Shown here in pieces: positions 33,004 to 45,828 of a stretch of DNA of 64,000 nt (position 1 is its first letter; the number at the start of each line of letters is the position of its first letter). Below the pieces are notes generated by a model that had not been told where the DNA came from, did no database searches, and saw nothing but the letters and a program-made list of their open reading frames with translations. The stretch lies in the NCBI GenBank assembly GCA_000611775.1, contig KK106981.1, positions 10,071,183 to 10,135,182 of the forward strand, read 5' to 3'. Position numbers and translations under genes: made by a program. The stretch is from Umbilicaria muhlenbergii (Eukaryota > Ascomycota > Lecanoromycetes > Umbilicariales > Umbilicariaceae).

Positions 33004-36000
33004 GGGGTAAGGGGGTAGGTGGTGGAAAAGGAGTAGAGAGGGAAAGGAGTAAGGCGTTTGGGGTGTTGGGGATTTTGCGGTCGGGTGTGATGGTTTGTCT
33101 TTCTGGTGGGCCTTTTTGATTGAAAGATTGGCTGAGGGTCCCGTTGTGGTGGAAGGTTTGGGGATTGTGCATTGGAGTGTTCGGTGTCGGTCGGTCCTGG
33201 GTGATGGCATTTTTGGACTTGGAGATTAGTTTGAGCAAATGCACGAACGAGGTCCCCTGAATAGTGAAAGGATGTGCTTGTGATTGATATTCGCATTGTT
33301 CTGTGCTATGCGAAATCGCTTGACTCTTGCCGCTGGGAGCAATTAATGTCGAGAGGTGGGGTTGCTTGCAGGCGTGCACGTGGTACCCTTCTTTAAATTA
33401 ACACCAATGCCGTTGGGGGCCCTTTGAGGCTTCTTGCGGAATTGCATGGCCTTGCATCGCATACGGGGAACTGAAATTCCGCCCCTCTCACAGTCCGATG
33501 GTAGGAGTGGACTACCTCGTAGGCTGGATGCGGGTTCGAACGATGCTTGGAACTTTAGGGTTTCGAAGCTCGGCGCCTTAGGGTCAAGGAACTCAGCTGA
33601 TGCCTTGCCATGTGGTCTTGGGCAGTGTCAGACCAAATGATAGGGAAAACGCAGTTCGGTTGGTTCGAGAAGATACCTCGTCCTTATTCAAAGGAATAAC
33701 ATTTCGTAGAGTAAGTAGTCCAAGACTCTAAGTCAAGGAGGCGTATCCTCGGGGTCCTGTGATGGAGTCCGGGAATGGAGAGCTCCATGGCTGCAAGATC
33801 AGGAGCAAGGTGCAGCCTCTTCAGATCAAGTTCGCAATTTAGCACATAGTCTTGAAGGACTGGATTCCCCGTAAAACCCGCAGCTAGGGCAGAGCCAGTA
33901 ATGGAGGTAGCGGCCAGATACGGGGTTGGCAAGACGATCCAGGATGTCTGGGAACTAATTCCACCGTTGCAGTAGCCAGCGCAGACACCCATGCAATAAT
34001 GATATGCACGGTGATATGAGTTTCTTTGGGAGCGGCGTTTCCCCCAAATCCCCAGTCTAGGACGTGGGTCTAGACTTGAAAGCACTGCTTAGGCGCAACG
34101 TTAATCAGATGCTCAGGTACGGGGTACTGGCTCGCTGTTAGTCCGGGTTGGCCTACTCCGAGTCGAGCGCCAAAGGTGGCATGTCTCCGGTATTTCGAAC
34201 GAGCGACTACCTTCCGAAGTGCTTACATGTAAGATCTTACCTTTCCAGAGAGGACACCGACTCCACATTGAGAGCGAGAGTTTTGTTACTCGTAGCCGCA
34301 GAGACTACCTCTAGCTGCCGTCCACCTCATCTCGCTCTTTGCAAGCGAAGATCCCTACCCTAGGGCTGCACTCCGTCCCGGCAATTGCACCGCACCAAGG
34401 CCGTATCTTTGAGAATCGACATCCCTTCCTCTGCTGATGGAGTCTGTAGATCATAGAGTTGCTCCATGTCTCCATCGCTGTCCGTCAGCAGTTTATTCAT
34501 AGATTGAGGCTTTGAGCGTGCTGATCCATCCCCAGACTTGGCGTGAGTCGCTTGACGATCTCGAAGATCTTTAAGGGTCGTGGCAAGCAGCAAGTGGCGG
34601 CCTGAGGACCATCGCCTGACGTGGCGAATGAAACGAGCTTCAGCCAGATCCCGGACCGAAGGCTGTACGCCGTGAGAACATGGTTACCCTCCTTGACAGA
34701 AAGCTTGAGCGCTGCGCGGGTGTTGCGATTGGACATCTGCTGCGCTGTGGCAGCGTCCAACTCACCAATAGTACGAAAGCCTTGCAGAGTCATGACAATG
34801 ATTGGACTTTCAGGTACCTGAATTTGGGACCAAGGTCATGCCTCGACGTCAAGGGTCCCAGGTTGATATTAGAGAAGAGTAATTCGAGTCTCTCGAAAAC
34901 GTCCGTCGCCATGTTGCCCGTAGTCACGGTTGAGTTTGCTGGGCAAGTTGGGTATGAAGCAGGCCATCGCATTCTCTCGCCTGCCCAGACTTTGATGTGC
35001 AACGCTGTGCACTGTCCATATCCACGAATAAAATCGACAACGGGTCGATGGCAGATCTTCAGTGACCTGCGCCCTCTCGCTTCTTCGGAAGCAGCCAGCG
35101 AGCCCCGAAAATAGATGGCTGCCAGGCATCATAGGGATGCCAGCCAGTACCGCTTCAGCGAACTCTGGCAGCTTGAACCGGCGAGACGCGGAAGCACAGA
35201 TAGGGCATCCGTGGCAATTGCGATGAACTGCCGAGACCCAACATTAGTGCACCGTTTGTCAAGTGCGGAAAGGCATTACTCCGGAGTCCGGTGCGGTGAA
35301 GTGGTGTGGTCTACTTCCGTACATTGTTGGGCAACGACATCTTGCTGCGCTGATGGTGTTTCAAGTAGCCCGTATGGCCTGAGGGTCTGCGTCGTGGCGG
35401 TGCTGTCATTCGAACGACGGCTTCCTCCACGCCCGTGGTGCAGCAAGTCGTGCTGGGGGCCTTCACAAGGATAGGGTTCACCGCACTACGGTCCTACCTC
35501 CGTCACGATTGCACGGGGGACTGCCGGACTGCTCCTCTACCTCCGTGGTAGTCAGTCCGTTCGAAAGCAATAGACGAAGGACCCACCTCACGAAGCCGCA
35601 TTCTACTTAGTGACCTTGGTTGCAACTTTCTTGTGGCGAGGTGCCTGGAGTACCCCTAATTCTGTGAAGGCTCTTCAGCCCACTACTGGAACCTTTTTCT
35701 TTTTTAATTTGACCTCCCACATTTGCCGCTAGTTGACTCGGCGCAAGGGTAATCTTGGATGTACTTGGGAGAGTCCGGCCATGTCGAAAATCTCGTAGCC
35801 TAGGAGGTACCTTGCCCACGGTGTCGGCGCAGCTTCGTCACTTTCATCACCTGCATTGGGCAAGCAGCGTTCCTTCCACCATAAGAAAGGTACGGAAGTC
35901 CGGAGTCCCTCTGTGCCATTCAACTCGGTCGACTGATAACAGGCGCTTGACTGTGCATGCGGAAATTTGAGACAGGCGGCGTCTCGATTGTCTTTGGCTC

Positions 36001-36943
36001 GACTAGTATTCCTTCTTCCGTTTTGCATCCTTCCCTTCCCACCCCCCCTGGATCCAGGCCTATGCGCGCTGCAGCTGTAGTCGGACAACTACGCACCCTT
36101 CCTACATCGACGACTCCATCACCATTCGCCAACCGCAACGTCACGCATCATCATTGGCCGAGAACCGCTCGACCAGAGCTTAAGAGCGGCGGACGCGTGC
36201 TCTGAGGTAACCGGCAGGTCGAATCTCGAGGGCAATCCTATCAACGAGCGATCCCCTCCATCTCCCTTCGTTCCCCTGCTTTGGAGCTAGTCGCCGGCGT
36301 CCTCCCAATCTTGCCAGGACCTGAAGGTACCCAACCTTTTCCACTCGGCCCAAACTCGGTCGCAGTTCCCAAACTCCCCTTCCGCTGTTCGGCCGCGTAC
36401 ACACGGCCTCTCCCGCACTTCAGCAGCACCAGCAGTGTGCGCCCACATCGTTCATCACACTTCCTTCGCTTCATTCTTCGTAATACCTTGTGCCTCACTG
36501 GCGTGTTTCTCTGGCGACACAAGTATTAGTTTCGGCCTTGGGCAACCCTGCTAACCGCGACTACCGAATCGAGGTTGGCGCCCTCCAACCCGACCGTTGA
36601 GATCCTCCACAAAGTTGTCAAACGAAACAATTTCGTGACGAAGCTCTCCCAGCTCTCAACGAGCAACGTTCAACGTCCAACGTCCACTCCTTCAAGTTCA
36701 GCCATCGCATTTCCGATCATCGCATCCTCACGCTCGTTACCCAGCCAGCATTGTCCCGCGAATCATCCATCTCACTGAGGCGTGTCGGGCGCAATCTCGA
36801 GAGGAGGTTGGCCTGCATCGCTATTTGAAAGCGCTGGATACAAGGGACAATTCACCACTCCTGCCAGCTCATTGGCACCTACCTTCGGTCGCCAGCCATT
36901 CACTCCATCATTTCGAGTACCTTGGACCTTGACACTACACACA
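32978..36943. other. 4-kb region without a supported gene
   Basis: Between the nimA stop and the reductase-like gene. Frames of 60-140 codons occur on both strands; the most protein-like pieces are on the minus strand at 34360-35127, but they need several guessed introns and match no family I know. Bases 35290-35300 and 35469-35478 form a 10-bp inverted pair (GTGCGGTGAA/TTCACCGCAC). The last ~600 bp, pyrimidine-rich, should hold the promoter and leader of the next gene. Confidence 0.5.
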
Positions 36944-39604
36944 ATGGCTCCTTCTCCTCCAAGACTACGCATCCTTTCCGGTATGTCACTCCGGCTAGCC
37001 GAATATTCCACTTTTCCATTCGCGGCAGAGCATTCAACTCCTATCCCACTCCATCCCCACTTTGCTGTCCCTTCATCGATGGCTCCGAGGCTAAACAAGT
37101 TTTGCATAGTTGGCGGTAACGCTGTGTCGGCCTTCCTCTCCTGGCGCCTCCAGGCAACGAACGCATGCGACGTCACACTGGTTTGGAAGTCTGGATATGA
37201 GTCGGTAGCACAGTATGGGATTACATTCCGGTATAGCATCTCACCCATTGGCTAGTTGGAAAAAGCGTGCTAATAGGTCTTGATAAAGATCGAAACTGTT
37301 CGGAACCGAGCGCTTCAAACCGCGGCATGGTAAGCAGTCTTATCGTCTCCATGGTTTACTGCGTCCGTTACCGATGTTGACATACAACTAGTCGTGAGGG
37401 TTCCCGAAGATGCAGCGAGCAGAAAGGGAGCCTTTGATTACGTTCTGCTTTGTGTGAAAGCATTGCCAGACGTTTACGACCTAGCAGCCGTCATTGAATC
37501 AGTCGTTACTCCTCAACATACCTGCATCCTCGTCAACACTACTCATACTCTCGGCGTCGAAGCACATCTAGAGCAAAGATTCCCCACAAATGTTGTCTTA
37601 TCGCTAGTTTCTGGTGCAGAAATCAACCAGCTCGGAGCGAGCGAGTTCGAGCATCTAGGAGCTACTGAAGTATGGGTTGGACCCGCGAACAAGAACACAA
37701 CTATACCGGCAGCCATACAAAACGACATGGCCGAAGCTTTGGCTATGACGCTTAGTACAGGGCAAGTTGATTGCAAGGTGTCACAAAACATACGGCAGCA
37801 ACAGTACGAACGCATGGTTGGGTAAGCACGCGCCCCATCCGATATGCCGAGTCGCTCAACTGACGCTCATAGTCCCATTGCTTTTCACCCTCCGAGTGTC
37901 CTCTTTGAAACCCCGTCACACGCGGAATTGCTGGAGAAGGTCGGAGTTCGTTCCATGATCTCAGATGTTATAGACGAGCTTCTTCAGATCGCTACTGCAC
38001 AAGGCTGCAACTTTTCCGAAGACTTCAAGGAGAAGACAATGGAGAAAATGGTTGTCCCATCTGAGACGCACAGCATCATGTATCAAGACTTTACTGCGAA
38101 GAGGCCAATGGAGGTGGAGACCTATCTTGGATCGCCCATCAAGTTAGCTCAAGAAACTGGTGTCAAGGTTCCACGACTAGAGACTCTTTACGCACTCCTC
38201 CACCACTGCAACATCGTCAATCAGACACGGCCTAGCGCTCCTGCGGCACCATTGTCGCCGACAGCATCCACACCTGCTCCACCTCCCCGAATATCTTCAG
38301 CGCCTCCACGACCACCCATGCATAACGGGCCAATGAATGGCAATGGTGGGCCGCCGATGTATGGACCACCAAATGGGAATGGTGTGCGCGGAGGCAGAGT
38401 AGCTTCTGGGGGACCTCCAGGGAGAAGGGGACCGCCGCCAATGAACGGGTATCCACCTCGAGCGTCGAATGGCTACAACCCTCGTGGGCCTCCACCACGC
38501 CAGCTTTCAAGGCGACCTTCTTTTGAGAACAACGACCTCGAAGAGTTTAGTCACGTTGTACTTTATGATGATATTCCGGAGGGAGGCGTCGCGCAAGGCT
38601 ACCAGGATATGGGCAATGGAAACGGATCTGCAGCTGCGGACCTGGCGTTGCGGGAAAGGGAACTCATGCTACGTCAGAAAGAGTTGCAGTTAAAGGAACA
38701 CGAGTACAACATGCGGAGAGGAGGTAGAAGGCCACCTCCGCAATCACATCGTGGAGGCTTCGATGATGATGACGATGACGACGACGATTTCTTCGATCCT
38801 ATGGCACCCCGTGGACCACCGCCGCCTGTCATTGATCCTGATAATTTCGATATGATGAGCGTCACATCCCGTCGTGCCAGGAAAGCGCCAAGCGCTAGTC
38901 AGCTCCGTAAAGACCCTGACATGGGAGCGCCTATAAGAGGCGGGGGCATGCGTCAAAGCCACACATTCGGCGGTGGTTTCAGGCCTCCGATGAGCAGAAA
39001 CAGAGCGTCTGCACGTATGGTAGCAGAAGTACCGGGACTCCATGACGATTTGATGGACAATCCAATGATGAGCTACTCGTCAGATCGCTATGGCTCTGTT
39101 GATCGCAAGAATATCGGAGACGAATCGAGAACGAATTCACTCACAGCAACACGCTTGAACGAACTGCAAGGAGCGGGAATGAACTCTGGCATGAACGGCG
39201 CCTATCCAAGTCCGCAACCTCGTCGGGCAAGTCAATCTCCAGGCAATCCGTTCAATCCAGGAGCTAGGCATATGGGAAGGCCGTCGCCGCCACACGACGG
39301 GTACATGCCGCGCAACGGTGCGCAGCCGAATGGCAGGCCATCACCCCCCGGTATGATGCGTCAACCGGTGCCGAGGTATCCGCCTGGACAAGGCAACGCG
39401 GTGGCTCCACATCAGGTCGAGCAGCATGCTGGGGTGAGCAACCAATACCCACTCAAAGGCCCTCCGCCCAAAAACGTACGCAGTCTGACGGGTAGTGCGA
39501 GCGCTAGCGCGGGGAGTGGTGAGAGCGCACAAGTAGATTCGGAGAATTCTGCACACAGCAGCCAAAGCAGTCTCGGCCCACGGGGCCCCATCAGCGTCAG
39601 ATGA
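36944..39604 (+). CDS. Ketopantoate-reductase-like protein with long disordered tail
   Basis: N-terminal ~310 residues resemble the ApbA/PanE family (NADPH-dependent 2-dehydropantoate reductases), but the fungal group has no assigned substrate. Exons 36944-36980, 37110-37230, 37289-37329, 37392-37821 and 37873-39604 join in phase into 786 residues; introns are 129, 58, 62 and 51 nt. The dinucleotide site reads LSVGGNAVSAFLSW, where GGNAVS departs from the usual GxGxxG. DYVLLCVKA, TCILVNTTHTLGVE and VETYLGSPIKLAQE are further family blocks. Residues ~330-786 are Pro/Gly/Asn/Arg-rich, with an Asp run and a charged RERELMLRQKELQLKEHE helix. A second ATG at 37079 inside intron 1 is in frame and would give MAPRLNKFCIVGGNAV instead. 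Confidence 0.9.
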
Positions 39605-40695
39605 TGAGTACGATGATACCCTTGCAGCAATGTCTACCGTTGATCATTTCGAAGGACGCATCCAACAGATGTCTGCATCGCTTTCTGCACCACATATCAG
39701 GCTGTGACTCAGTCCGGGTTAGCAAGTCGACAACTTCCGGCATGCAGGCAAGCAACACAGTCTTTCCATGCACATGGCATACACAACACACTTCGAACAG
39801 GCGCTTCACACCGGATGTTACACGGGAAATTAATAATGGGAGGTCAGGGCGGAGATGGGAGGCCGCCACGGACACAGCAAGATAACACTTTAATTGAAGA
39901 ATTAGACCTCTGGCGATGGGGATTTACCTGAGCATACTCGTTCCAGTACATACACACAGGCACACGATTGCAGTTTCGCTTCTTTCTCGTTGGTGCGTCT
40001 CACCCGATAATCTTGCATGGAAGTCAGCGTGGGGGAGTTTTGTTGAGTTTCCAAGTTGCGTCATGTCCGCGCATGCGCTTCTTCGATTATTGCATCTGCA
40101 CCGGGAGGCAGAAAAGAGGAATCAATAAAGGACTCGAGCATTTTTACTTCATAGTGTTGTGGCAGCTCTATGTGGTCGCCGTTCTGTATTAGCTATATTT
40201 GGCTCTGGAAAAGGATACGGTATTGTTTGTGTGCGTATATGGCTTTGGACTCGTGCTGAGGTGAACGGCATCATGCATGTACTGAGATCGTAGATCTGAC
40301 AATCTCTGCCTTAAGGTAGGTATCTCTTGCTTGATGCGGCAAGGATTGTCCTCGGAGAGTTCACACCTTGAGCAGGTACAGGAAGGGTGTGTAGAGACTA
40401 GCTCTTTCTAATCCAAGATGGAGAGTAGACCCTTTCGCAATACTGTGGTTTGCAACACGTCCTCAACTTCGATCACGTGCCATCGCTCGTCGCGTCACCC
40501 CACTATTGACATCTCACTTCTCCACCTTTTCCCCATCCCCACATCGATGATATAATCCTAATTCTAATCACAATTATCCGGCCATCATCCATTCGACACT
40601 TCGACTGCCTGCCCCTTCTACCATCTTCCATCTACCTTGCCATCACCATCACCGCTACCACCACCGCCACCAAATCACCACCACCAACAACAACA
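39605..40695. other. Intergenic, HSK3 promoter
   Basis: 1.1 kb. The last 100 bp before HSK3 are CCACCATCA-type repeats poor in G, usual for a fungal 5' leader. Nothing else was recognised. Confidence 0.55.
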
Positions 40696-41132
40696 ATGTC
40701 CACCCACCCCCACCCTGCCTCATCCTCCTCCCTCCCCCGCCCCTCCCTCCTTCCCCCCTCCAACACCGCCACCTCCTCGTCGTCGTCCTCGCAGCGCAAC
40801 AGACAATACGCGCACCTCTCCGCCCAACTGGCGCAATTGAACGCCCAACTAGCCGATATGGAAAATCTCGTCCGCATGACGGCCGTGCAGGCGGAATATG
40901 TGCGCGGCTTGGGGGGTTGGTGTGGTGGACTGTGAGTGTGAAGTCTTTCTTTTCTTCTGGGGGGGGGAGGGGAAGGGGGAGAGGATGGATGGCTAATTGA
41001 GGGTGTGATAGGTTCATGGCGAGTGCGAAAGTCTTGGGCGAGGAGACGGCGACGAGGACGGGGATGAGCGCGGGGACGGCGGGGGTGAGGGAGAGGGAGA
41101 GGGAGAGGGAGGCGGAGGGGCCGGGCAGATGA
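40696..41132 (+). CDS. HSK3: DASH/Dam1 complex subunit Hsk3
   Basis: Subunit of the fungal DASH/Dam1 ring, which couples kinetochores to spindle microtubules. Exons 40696-40931 and 41012-41132 (80-nt GTGAGT..ATAG intron) give 118 residues. The family core runs from about 37 to 95: QYAHLSAQLAQLNAQLADME, LVRMTAVQAEYVRGLGGWC, and GLFMASAKVLGEE across the exon junction. The N-terminus is a Ser/Pro/His-rich stretch and the C-terminus an Arg-Glu repeat. The core is essentially full length; yeast Hsk3 is smaller (69). Start context AACAACAACAATGTCC. The opposite strand has a long open frame that is only a shadow. Confidence 0.93.
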
Positions 41133-42741
41133 GGGTTGATAGGGTCTCGGGGGTGGAGAGGAGAGGAGGGTACGGGACTGGGTAGGGGGGCAGCTCGAAC
41201 GAACGAATGTGGTGCGGTTTGATACTCGGATGACTGGCTGGGTAGGCCGGGTTGTGTTGGAGTGAATTGCGCTGGGCTGGTCTGGTTCGATTGGTTGGGC
41301 AGGGCGGGGGCAGGGCAGGGCTGGATTGGACTGGACTGGCTTGAAATCTCCCCCCAACCCCCGGGCGGGGTCTGCGTCCGCCATATCGCGAACGGACGAA
41401 ATATGAACACAAACACAACACTGGAGAGTACGTCCACTGCTCTGTTCGATTCACCGCGCGTACGGTCTTCATCTTGGCACGAATTCGCACAGCACAGCAC
41501 CGCACCGCGCCATCGCTGCGAGCAAAACTTTTCCGCTCGGCATATCAGATCGGATCCGCTCGACTATAGCTATAGCAACGGCCGAATGCGTCTCTTTCCC
41601 CTGATTTGAGACCTGGAGCCAGCCCCTCAATCACGCACACAGTCAGTCTTTCGATTGGGATGGGATCAGAGATTTAGCGTGTGCTGTGCTGTGATCGCCG
41701 GGCCTTGGCTCTCCACGGTTCCGCAGGTGGGATAACGAGGGCACGAGGGAAAAGGCTACGAAGGAAGTAGATAGTTTACCGTCCACGGGTTCTATAGACG
41801 TGCTTTAGACAGCTAGTCATCAAATGTGAGGAATGACCTCCATGACCAACCGGGCATTAGCCACCTATCCCTCTTCCGTCCGTTATCTGCGTCTCGCTCA
41901 CTCAGGAGGAAAGACCCAATCTGCACCATCACGAACGAGTACGAAACTCAGAGACAGGAACCGGAAAAGGGCACATTCTTATCCGCAAAGGTTCAAAAGT
42001 CTCGGTCTATGTACGCTTCTATGCTTCCCCCAGCTGCTCACCCCATCGTCACCTCCTCACCCCACTCCATCTCCTCCCTATCCAGCATTAGACCCAGCCA
42101 GCCATCCAGATGACCAACGCACTGCTAGTTCCCCACCTCCGCCCGGCCAAAACTCCGTCTCTACTTCCCTCCGGACCTAGCACCCAGTCATCACACATCT
42201 AAAGAAAATTCCAGCCACACACTCATAACGCAAAGCCATAACCTTCACACTCGAACCACCAGCCGGACCGGAAAAACAAAAGAGACCCATTGCGCACTTC
42301 TGCACCCCTCGCGAGAAAAACATCAGGGTTCGCAGACGCGGTGATATCAGGAAACGACAGAAACCGACCGACATAAAAAATAGAAAATGAAATAAGGCGA
42401 ATAGGACCCGGAACGCTGTGGAAAATTCAAAACGGGGTGATGAGGCGAAAGAAGATGGTTGGGATGGATGCGATGGACGAAGCTGGATAAGATGTTTTGT
42501 CGAGGCAAGGAAGAAAAGGATGGGTTTCAGTCGTGTAAGAGTGTGGGCGTCTCGGCAAGTATGGATGTCGTGTCTTCGTTCGTAGTATGTGGTTGCCAGT
42601 ATCCAACCCAACCTGCGTCCTCCCACGCCGTAAATAGCTCCATCCACTTCGTGGGTATCTCTCATCTTCGCCTCCAAACCCCTCAACCCCCCATCTATCG
42701 AGAAGACTTCATACTCTGTTATTGCCCCCCCTACAGTCAAC
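41133..42741. other. Intergenic, convergent 3' flanks
   Basis: 1.6 kb between the convergent HSK3 and areA genes; should hold both 3' UTRs. Rich in GGCTGG/GGATTGG-type short repeats near 41270-41340. No gene seen. Confidence 0.55.
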
Positions 42742-45700
42742 TCAAAGACTCATAGTCAACCACTCCCACTCCTGCGGTCCACTTCCCCCGCCCGCCCCAC
42801 CAGCCATGATTTGCTGCCCGCCTCCCATCATGCCCACTCTCTGCATGCCGCCCATCCCAGGATTCGTCCCATTCGCAAGCGGCGTCGAGATCGCGTCTTT
42901 CCTCTTCGAAGACAACGAAGTCGACACGCTGGCTACTGCCGACGGGGCCTTCCCACTCGTATCGTCCGCATCGCCCATTTCCGTCTCCTGCGTGCCCCCA
43001 CTGCTGCTGCTCATGCCCGCTCTCGAATGTCGCCGTTGCCGCTTCGGCGCCACGTTGGCTATTGCGCGGGAGGTGGGCGCACTGCTTGTGTTAGGAACCG
43101 CGGTGGGTTTGGGTGGTGCAGCAGCGATGGCCACAACACCGCTCTTGGAGACCCCGGTAACAGAAGGCCCGTAGCTGGTAGGCGTGCTTCCGGCTGTGGA
43201 ACCGCCGTTTGCAGATCCTTGCAGCGATGGCGGAGACTCGGAGTCTACCAGACTTTGAGCTTTGCCCGACGTAGGCGTCGTGGCAGGGGTTTGCGCGATC
43301 GAGTTCTTGCGTGATGCCTTCTTCGATGAACGAGTGGAAGAGCCGGCGCCAACAGGAACGGAGTTACCGCTTCCGCGATTGCGTTTCTTGATGACGTCGG
43401 TCTTCAGAGAGAGCGGGCGGACGACTCCGTGGAGTTTCAGGAAAAGCCCGCAGGCGTTGCATAACGGGTGACCTTCTGGGTTGCGGCGCCAGAGTGGTGT
43501 GGTTTGCGTAAAACAGTTGGTGCAGGTCGTAGGGATGCCATTGTTGTCGCCATTCTTGGAGCCACCGGGACTCTGTGGTCGAGATGGAGCAACACTGCTG
43601 AAGCCAGATTCAGGTGGAGAATTGGGAGAGGATTGTGGTCGGATATGCATCGACTGTTGATGGCCTAGCTGCACGGCGTTGGGCGTGGAGCTTGTGCGAG
43701 GGATCTTCTGTCTTCTTGGATCGTTGCCACGATTACGGATATCACTCACTGATGTCGAAGACCCATGAGTGCGACCAAGACTGCCTCCTTGAACCCAATC
43801 CTGCGGCGAAGTCACCATTTCAGTTCCACCAATCGTAACCTGCTTCCTTGGAGGCCCACCGGGGTATCTTGCGGCTATCGTGTTGAGCTGACCTCCCAAG
43901 TTCGCATCCCATTGTAGGCTCGAAGACATTTCAAGCGATGGATCTTCCATGGATGGGTAATCTGTCTGCATCATCATAGTCCGGTCCGCGAAAGCCGCGC
44001 CGTCCTCTTCTTCGTTATCAGAGTCTGCCCCGAACGAGAACATGTGCTCGTTGCGAGTGCCGTTGGGATGCGATGACGAAAACTCCGGATGGAGCACCTG
44101 CGACGGGTTGACGTGTTGCTGCATGGAGAAAGCGGCAGCATTGAAGTTGGGAGTAGGTCCAGATGCTGTCACAGCGCTGAACATAGACTCGCTGTTGGGA
44201 TTGTATATGTACTGCGGTTGCATCGAGCTAGACAGGTTGGAGGGCCGACTGGGTCCGTAACTTTGCATCTGCCTTCGGGCTCGAATGTCCATGACATTAT
44301 GGTCGAAGTACATATGATCATTCTCGTGGGTGGGCTGAGGTGTGGAAGCAGTGGAAGGATAGGCAGAGCCCGGGGGCGAGTAGTAATCAGTCGAGTTCAG
44401 GGACGAGCCCATCGGTGTCTGGTTGTATATCGAAAAAGGTCCGGTTGTAACAAGTGGGGACCCAGTTGGGGAGAAGGTGAAATTCGGCTGAAATGGGCCG
44501 GCGGAGTGAAGGATGGGGTCGTCGTTGAGATTGAATGTATCAAGGTCAAAAGGCATCTGAGAGTGGCTGTGGGAATGGTGTGAGAACGATGGATGAGGTC
44601 CTGGCTGATCCAGAGAGTAGTCGGCTATTCCGACATCTGCATCTGGATCGTTGGGGATCATGATACTGTTTACGGCAGGTACTTGTGGGGAGAATTCTGC
44701 AGGCCGCTTGCGAGGCTTCGGAAAAACTTGTCAGTAAAGTCTCCTTCAAGACTACGTGTATGTGAACATGCAACCTACTCTGCGCTCATCTATGCTCGTT
44801 TTCCTTATTCTCCGCTGAACGTAATCAAATTCGTGGTTCCTCTGTCCAGCTTGCGGGGGTAATGGCGCAGAGGCAGGAGGAAAGTTTGGGTGTTGCTGGT
44901 CCTGCATCTCTTTCCTCGTCTTGATTGGAATCGCGCTTGCGATGCTGTTGGCAGATGTCGAAGGTTGCTCTTCGGGCAGTGGAGAAGATGAAGCGTCCGA
45001 GGGAGAAGCGATCGAGGAGGGGAATATGAAATCGTCGAGGTTCATAGAATCTGACAGAGGTGCATTGGACTGGTCCACGGACTGTCGGAGCTGTGCGATG
45101 CCGGAGGGTACGCTGGTATTCGCACTTTGGCGGGACAGCCTGGTGGGGGACCTTGTCAGTCAAGATCGTGATTCTCCTATGCGAAGCTTGGTAAAGCCAG
45201 CGCTGGGTAAATTCAGAATGACTAACAGCTTTGCCTGCTCCCGCTCCTTGCGCTTCAAGCTCATGGCCATCATCCGCCAAGTCAGATTCTCCATGCGCTC
45301 TTGGTTTGGTAGTTGTGTTTTCGTCTTGCTGTAGAGCTTCCATATTTGTGTCGCCAAGGGATCTTTCCTCTGCATCTCATCGGGATGTTCGAGGTCGGCA
45401 CTCGAGGCGTCGTCTTTCCAATTCGGAAAGAAGGCCTCGCGCAGTAGCTCTTTGCGAGCAAGCCTGTGTTCGGTTGGGAGATCCAGCTTGCCGCTACTGT
45501 GGGCTGGTGCGGTCGCGGTTGTGGTTGTGGTTGTGGTTGTGGTCGAGGTGCTGTGTGCTGGTGTTGTTGATGGTCGCGGTTTTATCGATGACGACCCTTG
45601 CGGTCGAAGTGATGCAGATGCTCGTGACGTTTGTGGGGAAGAGGAGGATGATGCATTGAAGGCGGCGTGGACGTCTGATGACTCTCCAATGATGGGTGGC

Positions 45701-45828
45701 TCCTCGAAGTCGGCGGAGTGGTTGGCTGCATCCATAGTGGGCCCCCCACGCGATCCTAAATTGAATTGCGCCTTGGACAAGTCCGACCGCGGTTTGGCAG
45801 CATCGCTCTCCCTCGTGCGACGAGGCAT
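42742..45828 (-). CDS. areA: AreA/NIT2 GATA transcription factor
   Basis: Global activator of nitrogen-catabolite genes. Exons 45828-45227, 45139-44779 and 44715-42742 (introns 87 and 63 nt) give 978 residues. The N-terminal AreA domain includes [17 protein letters not shown], the [20 protein letters not shown] block and [31 protein letters not shown] is formed across intron 2. The GATA finger has Cys at 719, 722, 740 and 743 (CTNC-x17-CNAC), followed by the basic arm [11 protein letters not shown]. The last residues EWEWLTMSL are the NmrA-binding signature of AreA, so nitrogen-dependent repression by an NmrA homologue is expected. ATG 45828 was chosen; Met32 ([14 protein letters not shown]) is an alternative start. 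Confidence 0.96.
45517..45540 (-). repeat. (GGTTGT)4 microsatellite coding for poly-Thr in AreA
   Basis: Four perfect 6-bp units on the plus strand; on the minus strand they encode part of a run of nine Thr residues near residue 100, in a disordered region. Confidence 0.85.

Noticed and set aside
32588-33379. 263-codon Pro/Thr-rich minus-strand frame
   Set aside because: Shadow of the G-rich nimA 3' end; Pro runs simply mirror G runs.
33500-33560. tRNA-like GGGTTCGAA box
   Set aside because: The flanking bases do not form a T stem and no acceptor stem could be found.
34360-35127. Possible multi-exon minus-strand gene
   Set aside because: Pieces in three frames look protein-like, but the splice sites needed are weak and no family was recognised.
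35220-35560. Possible second MITE
   Set aside because: Only a 10-bp inverted pair (GTGCGGTGAA/TTCACCGCAC); no target duplication and no similarity to the element at 13017.
40655-41500. 281-codon minus-strand frame over HSK3
   Set aside because: Antisense to a clearly recognised spliced HSK3 gene; composition reflects CCACC repeats.
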